Of a stretch of 64,000 nt of DNA, positions 23,623 to 33,741 are shown piece by piece. The stretch is from contig OU744452.1 in assembly GCA_916610825.1 (NCBI GenBank), forward strand, positions 14,364,110 to 14,428,109, written 5' to 3'. The notes beneath the pieces were generated by a model. The model had not been told where the DNA came from. It saw nothing but the letters and a program-made list of their open reading frames with translations, and made no database searches. Every line of letters begins with the position of its first letter. Within the stretch, counting starts at the first letter, position 1. The DNA comes from Haliclystus octoradiatus. Its lineage: Eukaryota; Cnidaria; Staurozoa; Stauromedusae; Haliclystidae. The translations under genes and the position numbers were made by a program.

Positions 23623-24409
23623 GTTTGGAATACCTGAGGAAGTTTTCAGTGATAATGGCCCGCAATACAGCAACACCCAACACCTCTTCAGTACTGCTCA
23701 TGAGTTTAAGCAGTTTGCAAAAAGTTGGGGTTTTGTGCATACCACCAGCAGCCCTGAATACCCTGAATCAAATGGTGCAGCTGAGAGGGCCGTCCAGACA
23801 TGCAAACGAATTTTCAGAAAAGCACATGCCTGCGGGAAAGACCCCTTTGAGGGACTATTGCAATTCCGAAACACGCCTTTTGAAGACATTGGTGGATCTG
23901 CTGTCCAACTGCTGATGGGGCGCAGAACACGAACCACCATGCCAACACATCGTCGTCTATTAATCCCTGAGGTTCTCCAACCGAAGCATGTGATCAAAAC
24001 GCTCAAAAAACGCCAAATGGCATCTGAGGCACTAGTCAATGTGCATGCAAAAGATTTACCCCCATTGGCAGAAGGAGATCCTGTCCGCCTCAAGCCTGGT
24101 CGCTCCAAAGAATGGCGAAAGGCAGAAATATTGCCCCGCTCTTATATCATTAAAGATGAAAGTGGAAGAGTTTACCGGCGAAATCGACGCCACCTTATAT
24201 CTGTTCCAAATGACACCCCTATGGTTCCACGTATGTCTGGCACCTATGACCCTACAAATGAATTCTCTCCATCTGCTGCATCTGATGAATCACCACCAGA
24301 ACAATCACTTCAACAGCCTGATGGAGTTGCTGCTTCTGGATCTGCCGTCACAGTAACAAGATCAGGGAGATCTGTCAACCCTCCAAAACGCTTAATTGAA
24401 GGATATTAA
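23613..24409 (+). pseudogene. Out-of-frame 3' part of the integrase
   Basis: This carries the rest of the integrase in the +1 frame: the second catalytic Asp in SDNGPQYS (codon at 23651) and the catalytic Glu in PESNGAAER (codon at 23765). A C-terminal part with RRNRRHLI follows, then a Ser/Pro-rich tail and the stop at 24407-24409. It cannot be translated with the upstream frame without a frameshift. A programmed shift inside the integrase core would be unusual, so a mutation or base-call error in the A run is more likely. Confidence 0.85.
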
Positions 24410-24450
24410 TCATTGATTTATTTGTTTGTTACTTTGCTTGTGTAATCTGT

Positions 24451-24464
24451 TAGGAGGAGGGAGA
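24451..24464 (+). other. Polypurine tract
   Basis: TAGGAGGAGGGAGA directly before the 3' LTR, the expected plus-strand priming site. Confidence 0.85.
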
Positions 24465-24613
24465 TGTTGTAATAGTGCTCACTCTCTGTTTGCCTCTGTT
24501 TGAGGCATTACATGTAAACGAGACTACCTCGTGTTTGACTCAATTAAAGATGGCTACTTGAGATGTTGTGTGATCTTTGTCTGTCAAAATACTACCCACA
24601 TTAGCTTACAACA
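24465..24613 (+). repeat. 3' LTR
   Basis: 149 bp, identical to the 5' LTR. It is followed by the right target duplication TCTCG at 24614-24618. Confidence 0.95.
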
Positions 24614-24778
24614 TCTCGTAGTTTAGTAACTGCAATATTCAAGGTCAGCAACACAGAGTAGCGTGCTACAACATATAAGCTTTCACGACTGCCTTTACTT
24701 CATGGCTCATCAAAATTATAAGGGGAATATGTAGGATAACATATTTTGCGAGGCAAGCGCAATAATGTATGCATCCAG

Positions 24779-25068
24779 CAGAGCGATCAAGTTAGCTGTT
24801 ATTTTGATATGTTTTTATGAAGCTGATACAAGTTGAATTGAGGCTGACACGAGTTGATAGTATAGAAATATAAAAAAGAACAGAAGTAGTTTGTTGTTTA
24901 TGCTCACGATATACCAAGAAAACCCATCAAAGTCTTACAGCATCACTTTATATTAGTTTGGATTATTTATGCCCTATAAGAATGCATTCAGAGCGATGAA
25001 ATTGGCTGTTATTTTGATATGTTTTTATGAAGCTGATACAAGTTGAATTAAGGCTGACACGAGTTGAG
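24779..25068. repeat. Direct repeat pair, about 80 bp, with GCTGACACGAGTTGA core
   Basis: Segments 24779-24860 and about 24990-25068 are near identical, sharing the block around GCTGTTATTTTGATATG. Each contains the related 15-mers GCTGATACAAGTTGA and GCTGACACGAGTTGA 21 bases apart. The inverted form of the core occurs at 20045-20059, next to PHRF1. Confidence 0.7.
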
Positions 25069-25284
25069 TCATTTTGAATAAACATGCCGAAGAATTGCAG
25101 AACAAAAATCCCCAAAAAACTTCGCGAAAAGTTTAGATGATGTTCCTTTAGTGTTCAGTAATAATAATAATCAGTAATAATATCTTCACATATAACGTAA
25201 ATTATGAAAAAATTGAATTGTTTCTCCCGTTCCCAATCAAAGTCGTAACTTTTAAATCAAACGTCCAATGCATAGAAATGTTTT

Positions 25285-25295
25285 TTGGCGGGAAA
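25285..25295 (+). promoter_or_regulatory. E2F-like site
   Basis: TTGGCGGGAAA is a near-perfect E2F consensus (TTTSSCGC/GGCGGGAA class). It lies 73 bases before the ATG at 25368. It supports a cell-cycle-type promoter if the frame below is a real gene. Confidence 0.4.
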
Positions 25296-25367
25296 TATGA
25301 TTCAAAGAGATCAATCCTTTTATTGTTCGTTTTAACATGGATCATGGATTTTGATTAATAATTTGAA

Positions 25368-25637
25368 ATGGATCAATCCAGTAACCTAGCGTCAGTTGAA
25401 AAATTGGAAGAAGATGAAGTCAGTACTCTGGAACTGGATTGTAATCCCATCATAATAGAATCTGGTCAAATAGAACAAACCAGTATTATACCTCAAGCAG
25501 CTTGGGAATCTCTGTTTTCAAGACAAGATACCAAGTCAAGCGGGACAGCGAAAGACCTAGATGCAGCTGAAAACCTTATCAGGCATTTCAGCTTGGCAAC
25601 AACAACAACTTTTGTAGTGCGGAATACGTACTGCTAG
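25368..25637 (+). CDS. Possible first exon of an unidentified gene
   Basis: An 89-codon frame starts MDQSSNLASVEKLEEDEVST and looks protein-like (acidic, mixed composition). Near the end it passes an ACA repeat, then stops at TAG. In the -1 frame, open from 25571, coding-like residues FCSAEYVLLEGFWKN lead to a strong donor, AAACAG|GTATGA, near 25656. Either the frame shifts by one base around the ACA repeat, or the exon uses a weaker donor such as TTTT|GTAGTG. No downstream exon was found, and I do not recognise the protein. It could be a young pseudogene. The E2F-like site upstream is the main support. Confidence 0.35.
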   Translation: MDQSSNLASVEKLEEDEVSTLELDCNPIIIESGQIEQTSIIPQAAWESLFSRQDTKSSGTAKDLDAAENLIRHFSLATTTTFVVRNTYC

Positions 25638-25669
25638 AAGGGTTTTGGAAAAACAGGTATGACAATTAA

Positions 25670-28600
25670 ACAACTGTAAAAATGCAAACAACAAAACTAC
25701 TTTGGGAATGTCTTGTTATTTGCGAGAAATCATCTCAATTAAGGAATTTCTTACATCTCAGAACTATCTGATGTGAAGATTCATATTATGTTTAGAACAA
25801 TGATGTACCGTACATAGCTTTGAATCGGAAGGTGTATGTCTGCCAGCATGGGAAATCACAGCCCAAACCAAAAGTTTGCAAAGTAAGTAAGCAGTCAGTC
25901 ATATACAGATCCATCTCTGCAGCATACAAATTAAACATGAAATACAGTAGTAAGAAGACTGCTTGCAAGAGATGAATCTCAAAACGTTTTTTGTATTTTC
26001 CCAATTTTTGCCACCTCTGTACAGCAGCCACCTGTCTATTGCAGCCATGACAATGTTGTAGCAATGTACCATGTGACTTGATGTACTCATTGAATTATCA
26101 TTTGAAAGCGTGTTGTCTAAACAGGAAATGTCGAGGACCCTTCATAAGATTTATTCTAATAAAATACTTGTAATGGTGATTCCTGCTCCCATGAAATCCA
26201 TAAACAGTTAGTTAATCAATATATTGAGCTAAAGGAACACTTTCGTCATTCTTTTAAAAGTGGAAATAATGGAATGACCTCTCTATTAACGGGACTGGGG
26301 GAATTTTTTATGAGAACGGCCCTTAAAAAAATCCTGAAACGGCCCCTGAAAAAATTGGGAAACAAAACAACAACACAATCTAAAAATGATGTCAATTTCT
26401 GAAGGGCAACAAAGAATTGTAACTTTGCAAACTATGACCTCCAAACATTTATAACTGTACCATAGAATTTCATTTCAAATATTATATCTAGCTATTATTT
26501 CAAATACAAGTGAATATGAACAAAAAATATATATTAGTCGAATGATAGTTTGTACCAAGTGATGCATTTGAAACATGACACCCTCCATTTAATAATGATC
26601 AAATATAAGCAGCAAATATTATAAAGTCAATAATCTTATAATCAATAGTTGTATATCATAAACCTAGAACAGACCCAACTAATGACACACATAATAATCT
26701 AGAATCACCATAGCGACATCTGGAGGCTACGCAGTTGACCTCTCCTGAAAATCAAAAATTTGCAACATTAATCTATCCACACTAACCAAGAATAACTTAC
26801 ATAAAAAATTGTCCCAACAAGGATGTCGAGAGTGGATAAATAGAACAAGTAGAAACAACAGATAGCCTCCAGGGGTTATTTGAAAATGTACTGCTGATTA
26901 CAGGGAGGGTCAAATTTTGCTAGAAAGCTTGAATATAACACTATGTTAACAATGAAACAATCAATTATCATTTGCAGATATGAAGACCTGAATCTGAAGC
27001 TTTACAGCGAGGTGTAAATTTACTCAATTGCATTACAGATATCAGAAATCCATTCAACATGAATCGCATACATGTATTATCGATGCATGAAAGGAAGGTA
27101 CTACATTATCAAGTTGAATTTGTAACAATCTCTCACAGGATTAACCATTTGGTCTGTTATGTTTCTTGTCGCATGTGTGATGTGTGATGTGTAGAATGTA
27201 CAGATCATTAACTTAGTTATGTCTTTTTTGATAGCTAATTGAAATGGATGATGGTCGCCTAAATGACAACATTATAAATGCATGCTAAAAGATGCTGCAA
27301 GATTGATACCAATCTGATAATGGCTTCCAAGACATACTTTTGCAAAGAAAAATCCTTGAAACCAAAAAAAAATTGGGCAACAGAAACAACTTGGCATGGA
27401 AGGAAAGTCAATAATTAAACTTTACGATACATTTCATGAAAAAATCCAGCGCTCTCTCTCTATAAATTCCGTCAGAACTTTTGAAAGAACTTACAGTATG
27501 ATTACAACCAAAATATGATGTTGTTCAATGAAAAGTCTGATCTCGTGTAGCGGGAAACAATAGGTTGCAGGAGTCAAGTTTGAAACGTTTTGAGGGTGTA
27601 TTTAAAGCATAAATGATGAATTAGGCCTACTTGTACTTGCATTAGTTTTATGTGAAATATCATAGCCTTATGGTAATTGCTCTCATAAATAAGAAATGTG
27701 AATTTTCTGCTAGGGTTTGGCTTATGAATCATAAAAAAATATCAATTTTTATCCGCTTCTGGATGTAAATAGTGTAGGATGTAAATTCAATGTGAAATAA
27801 TCAGGGGTCATCAATAAACCAGATTTCAGAGAAGGGTGATTGCACCCCTGAGAAGAAAGAGTGTTCCCTGGAAATGTTTCGGGGCAACAGAATTACGTTT
27901 CAGTAATAATTTGCAGACGATTGCTGGTGATATTTCGTTAAATTGGAGATCTCGGAAATTACATCACAAGTGCACAGTTGCGGGTACAAGGTGGAGGGGT
28001 ACCAATCATCACAGTAGGCCTACTAGCTAGTAGGCCTACAGATGTATCTTTAAATCGTCCCTGAAAAGGTTTGGCACTGGAGGCACACTAAGAGTAACAA
28101 AAGCTCTACAAACATCAATTATGCGGGCATTTTAATTAGCAATTTTAAAGAACTAGTCACTAAGTTACACTCAATGAGTGTAATTTCAGCAAATGCTGTA
28201 GTATTTATACCCTTACTAAAGCTAGAAAATTGATGGAAAATTGATAGATCCGCTTTGTTGGATCCCTCGTATTTGCCGTATGAGAGTCTCGTATATTTGC
28301 TACTCTCTCTAGTTGTATAATCTTCTTTCCCTCGACTTGCAGTGTTCCGTCTGTATTTTGCTACACACTCTCTATAGTTCCTTGTAACCCGGGAGGTAGC
28401 TCAAATATGAAGGGAATTTGGAGACGTGCCAATTTTGAGGGGTCCATATTCCAGCTGAGAAAAGGTAGTTTATAGAAAGTTTCAGATTGTGGATATTTTT
28501 TGGATCCTTTTTTTAAATTGCTAGAGATTTTTGAAAAAATAAATTTGGAATCTGTCTGAAGAACATTGAAATAAAAATAAAAAAGTTGAAATACCTTTTC

Positions 28601-29019
28601 GTTTTTTAGAACTTCTGGGGTAGCTTTTTCAAGTTCCAGAACTCTTTGGATACTTCATTTTTTCCAAGTGACACTCCGCCCCCAGCCCCCTGTCGATGTA
28701 GAGCCAGAGATACACTTTGGGGATTGTATTTTCAAGTTTATGCTATGCATATATTGTAGGATTGATTTTGTAATCTTGCGAATTACCGTTGATAATTAGA
28801 TCACAATTTTGAATACCGTAATTAAACACAAACGCTTTGTTTATAATTTATTTCGTTTCACTGCTGAGGCTGAGGAGGTAATAAATTGCCGGACTTGTTT
28901 AGATTTTCAAGTTTCAACTCGTTCAATTCTTATCTGTGATGCAGGCCGCGTTTTAATTGACTTTTTATGTTGTTGACTGCAAACACATCTTCATTCCTGC
29001 AGGCTGTAGGCCTTATTTA
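25670..29019. other. Long non-coding interval
   Basis: I see no convincing coding exon or tRNA on either strand. There are scattered single TAGGCCTA palindromes (27624, 28015, 28031) and a short stretch near 26870-26910 (GGTTATTTGAAAATGTACTG) that recurs near 31308-31350. Confidence 0.5.
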
Positions 29020-30735
29020 AGGGCCATTTACACTGCAGCAAAACAGGCACGGTACTCGTCAATTAACACCCGAGGTGTTAACAAGAATGCGGCCCGTGCT
29101 GACTTTTTTCAAGGTTTACACAGCTTATTAAAAGCTGTTTTCAAGATCGCCCGTGCCTATTTTTACGCGGGCCGAGATTGAAAACTTACAAACTGAATTA
29201 TAGGTTCCTCATTATTTAATGGTTTTATCGGTGAAATTCGATAAATTGAGATTCAATCATGTTAAATAACTTGTCAGGATTCCGTTGAACTGAAAATCAC
29301 TATGTTTTTCATCAATTATAATATTTATATTTTTGTGACATTCTTATCTCAATTGAGCAAAATTCATATATATTTGAGTTAGTCTTTCACCTCCTGGACA
29401 TGCTACCACGCTAGAGCAGTATTTCTGTAACAAAATACACATCTAAATTTACGCTCCGCACTCGCAGTTACAATTTGCATAATTAAACCTTTATACTACA
29501 GAAAATTCATCAATTTTCTACAGAAATACGAAACAAAATATGCTTAATATGCTTATCTAACTTGCTAATCTTTAAGCGCCATTTACACTGCAGCAAAAAA
29601 GGCACGGTACTCGTCAATTAACACCCGAGGTGTTAACAAGAATGCGGCCCGTGCTGTTTTTTTTCAGGGTTTACACAGCTTATTAAAAACTGTTTTCAAG
29701 ATCGCCCGTGCCTATTTTTACGCGGGCCGAGATTGAAAACTTACAAACTGAATTATAGGTTTCTCATTATTTAATGGTTTTACAGGTGAAATTCGATAAA
29801 TTGAGATTCAATTATGTTAAATAACTTGTAAGGATTCCGTTGAACTGAAAATCACTATGTTTTTCATCAATTATAATATTTAAATTTTTGTTACATTCCT
29901 ATCTCCATTGAGCAAAATTCAAATACATTTGGGTTAGTCTTTCACCTCCTGAACATGCTACCACGCCAGATCAGTATTTCTGTGACAAAAGACACATCTA
30001 AATTTACGCTCCGCACTCGCAGTTACAATTTGCATAATTAAACCTTATACTACAGAAACTTCATTAATTTTCAAAAGAAATACGTAACAAAATATGCTTA
30101 ATGTGCTTATGTAGCTTTGGTAATCTTTAGTCTGTTACTGATTTTATTAGAAAACCTCAGAATTCCACTGTAAAGAGACGCAACTTCTACGATGACGTCA
30201 TAATTACTGCAAAACGGCACGGTGCCCACTTTTTGAGCGGGCCGAGACTACCTCGAGAAATGATCTCGGCCCGATCAAAATAGTAGGCACGGTGCCACTT
30301 TTCAATGTCTGAAAAAGCCGTTTAGACAGTGTTTTTGCTTGGCCCGTGCTCAAAAACACTTGACACCTTCACACCTTTGATGTGTTAATTGACGAGTACC
30401 GTGCCTATTTTGCTGCAGTGTAAATGGCCCTTTAGTCTGTTACTGATTTTATTAGAAAACCTCAGAATTCCACTGTAAAGAGACGCAACTTCTACGATGA
30501 TGTCATAATTACTGCAAAACGGCACGGTGCCCACTTTTTGAGCGGCCGAGACTACCTCGAGAAATGTTCTCGGCAAGATCAAAATAGTAGGCACGGTGCC
30601 GCTTTTCAATGTCTGAAAAAGCCGTTTAGACAGTGTTTTTGCTTGGCCCGTGCTCAAAACCACTTGACACCTTCACACCTTTGACGTGTTAATTGACGAG
30701 TACCGTGCCTATTTTGCTGCAGTGTAAATGGCCTT
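29020..30735. mobile_element. Compound inverted-repeat element, A-A-B-B layout, TTA targets
   Basis: Left-end modules start at 29020 and 29575 (AGGGCCATTTACACTGCAGC and a variant), each about 555 bp and largely alike. Right-end modules end at 30431 and about 30735 with the inverted form (GCTGCAGTGTAAATGGCC), each about 303 bp. The terminal inverted repeat runs about 50 bp to TCAATTAACAC. TTA adjoins the ends, as expected for PIF/Harbinger-type elements. No transposase is visible. Two left ends followed by two right ends imply tandem duplication of each half or two nested insertions. Confidence 0.75.
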
Positions 30736-32156
30736 TTAGTTATCGGAACAAACTTCAGAGATCAATTTCTAAATTGATGATATTTGCAATCGAAGAATGA
30801 AGAGTTTGTTTACATTTATTTTGATATAATTACGTTTTCACTGCCGCTTTTGTTACACATCCAGCTATCATTATAATGAGGAAGTGCTGTTTTACAGAAA
30901 TAACAAAAGGGTGTTCTGCTTCAATGTTTCTAGACAAATAGAGTGTTTATCATGTATGGAAACTGTTTGATTAAGCAGCTCCTTTGAAGAATAGCGCGGC
31001 ATTGGGAACAAATAAAAAAGCAGTTTTTGGTTATTTTTCCGTCAAAACTTGGCCAATCGAAGAAATAAAGCACTGGAAGGACGCCTCCGGGTTACGACGA
31101 ATCCAAAGATATAAGTCATGCATTGATTGGATCTAAAACGGCTTCCCTAATCCCCGCCGTTGTACACATTACAGACACACAAATGGAATAGCGTCAATTT
31201 AGAAGTAGATCTGTTCCCTTGCTTGCTCAAACCACAGCAATAAAAGCAGAGACTAGTGAGAAGAGGGGGAATCTTTGCAAGTAGCCTGGCGTACATGGAA
31301 GTTAGGCGGGTTATTTGAAAGTGTACTGCTGAATACAGATACAGGGAGGGTCCAGTCTGACTCTGACTCTATGAGTACTTCATGGATGGCCCTTTCTGAT
31401 AGTATTTCAGTAAAGTCCGAGGCAGTTATGTGTCTGACTTTTTAAGAAGCAAACTTGAATTTGAGCTCAAATGTCTCTGCTCTTTGGAAAAATAATTAAT
31501 TCAAACTTGAAGGCTCTGGATAAATGATGATGTATCATGTTCTTTTCTTAACAAAGCTTGTGAATTTCGCGGAACCCTTAGAAAATTATAGCCTAATATG
31601 CTTGTTGTGTGATGTGTGCGACCATAAAATCGCACAAACATCTTCGCAATATTACACACATACAAATTAACTAACTAACTGACTTGAAGGTATTGCTTAT
31701 TTTGTTATTGAGGCACAATGGGGAATTAGAATATGAAGAAATCAACGCCAATAACGAACAAAAGAATGTCAACTCGCGCTAGGCTCATGTCAACTCGTGT
31801 CAGTTCGAATTCAGACAAACTCACTTGAATATTTTCACTTATCCATCTTATCTCAGTTAAATATATCTTCTCCATAAAAATAAATACTTTGTTGCATATA
31901 AAGCTGTACTGATTCCATCATTTCAAACAATTTTACATTGTGTTTCCAACAATTTCATTCTTACAAAATCTGGAAACTGCAAAGTTTAAACCGCCATCGC
32001 CATGATTAAAAGCTCAATATGAAGTTATGAACGTCAACTAAAACGCCAAGTAGCTTTACGCAGAAAACGCAGCCGCGTCGATAGCATTGAAAAAGTAGAC
32101 TGGATACTAAATAGAGCTGACGCGAGTTGAATTTTCCGTTTACCACCAAAACATGG
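30736..32156. other. Non-coding interval with repeat fragments
   Basis: No gene is seen. It contains TCAACTCGTGTCAG (31790-31803) and the 59-bp inverted copy of the PHRF1-proximal segment (32086-32144). Confidence 0.5.
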
Positions 32157-32165
32157 ACCAATAAT

Positions 32166-33419
32166 GGTAGAGACGAATGGTCACCCCATACAGTCTCTGA
32201 CGTCACATCTCCAAAACGAGACTACCCTTTGGATTGTATTTCCTTTGAATCTCATCAAATCCGAATTCACTCACAACTCAATCAAACTATTTGACTGACA
32301 TGGCGGTCCACAATTTTAACAAATATCCTTCATTTTATTTTGTCAGCATACCGCCAATTGATTTGGAATAATTATTAAATAGATTACTTGTTTTTGTTTT
32401 CGATGGATTTAAGTTTTGTAAAATGGGATATTTTGCTGTACTGATGCTACGTATTTATTATTTAACTTATTTGTAAGACTGATTATGAAGACAGAATTTA
32501 GAAAGCGACGTAACAATTAATGCCTACAGATTGGACTATTTTCAAGTCTATTATAGCAAGATATTATCTCTAATTTCTACAAATAATGTTTTCGGCTTTA
32601 TTACTATACTACCCAGGTAATTTATAGGATCATATCCATGATTGCAAGGAACTATAATAATGAGTGAGCATTCAGTTCGAGAAAGCGCGCCTTTTGGCGC
32701 CATTATTTTACCATAACATTTTGAAAAGAAAGCGGAAGAAATTTAATTTGGATGTCATAGGTGACCAAATAACAGGCAATGCCTATGACAACACTGTGTT
32801 ACTTCTCTCCAATAATAATCGATAGTGAGAAAAATTGAACTAACATATTTACTCGAAAATATCTGATTCATAATTTGATACTTGTTTGATTTATGTCAAA
32901 ACTTAAACACGCCATCTTTCTTGTGGGGATCACGATTCACGAATCAATTTATTTCAAAACAAAAGTGAAATGTAAACACTGTTCATTTTGTTACAATTGC
33001 TTGAATACTTATCAAACGTATAGCACCATATATAAGACATAGCTTTGATGTTTGAGCTGGTATGAAAACGGCCTTGACAGGAAGGAGGATGAAGTTTGGC
33101 TTCCAGGATGTGAAAAATTGTTCCAAATAAATAATTACTTGTACATCATATAAAACTTAATATCCACAATGTTGATGCAAGGTTCAATAAAGTAGCACTA
33201 CTAAAATTGCAAAATATGTAATAAAAATTTGATTGTAAATAAAGTCAAAGTTGGTGACAGTTGTTAGAAAAACTGTTTTATCGCCATGACAGTTCGACAA
33301 GATCTTTCAAATATTATTTCGGATTTGACTCCAGATATAGAAAGACTTCAATCTTAATAGTGACCTCGTTTTGGAAATGTGACGTCAGAGACTGTATAGG
33401 GTGACCATTCGTCTCTACC
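32166..33419. mobile_element. Foldback element with 9-bp target duplication
   Basis: Inverted arms of about 150 bp start GGTAGAGACGAATGGTCACC. ACCAATAAT is duplicated exactly at 32157-32165 and 33420-33428. A 9-bp duplication with long inverted arms fits a non-autonomous Mutator-like element. The 950-bp centre has no recognisable gene. A solo arm lies at 18192-18350. Confidence 0.85.
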
Positions 33420-33741
33420 ACCAATAATATGTTGTCATTTTCAACAAGAGACTGTCTTTGTGAGGCTAAAATCACGTGGATTTAGAGGTGTTAAAAATCA
33501 AAACAAACTCAAACATACGTAGTCACCGCCCCCATTTGAACTCCTGGGTGATTATACGATAGATTAGGATAGATTAGGGTGGTTCATCTTCAATTGTAAA
33601 TCGAATTTTAGAAATTGGATTCATTTTCCACAATCAGATCGTCTGCTGAAGTACTTATTCAAGCTTTTCTTTGGTTGATTGTAGAGAGAGTTGACTATTG
33701 GAACTGGCTCACAAAAAGATTGACTTGGAATTGATTTCAAG

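Larger units (their letters stand above)
20175..24613 (+). mobile_element. Ty3/gypsy LTR retrotransposon, recent insertion
   Basis: A complete 4439-bp element: two identical 149-bp LTRs, a primer-binding site, a gag-pol frame, a purine tract and a 5-bp target duplication. Domain order (gag with one zinc knuckle, protease, reverse transcriptase, RNase H, integrase) is that of Ty3/gypsy. No envelope gene is seen. I see no chromodomain, and the fused gag-pol frame resembles Mag-lineage elements, but the lineage call is tentative. LTR identity means little time has passed since insertion. One frame break in integrase leaves this copy apparently non-autonomous. It points away from PHRF1. Confidence 0.95.

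Noticed and set aside
30385..30663. 92-codon minus-strand frame
   Set aside because: It is made of the duplicated right-end modules of the compound inverted-repeat element, with no protein family features.
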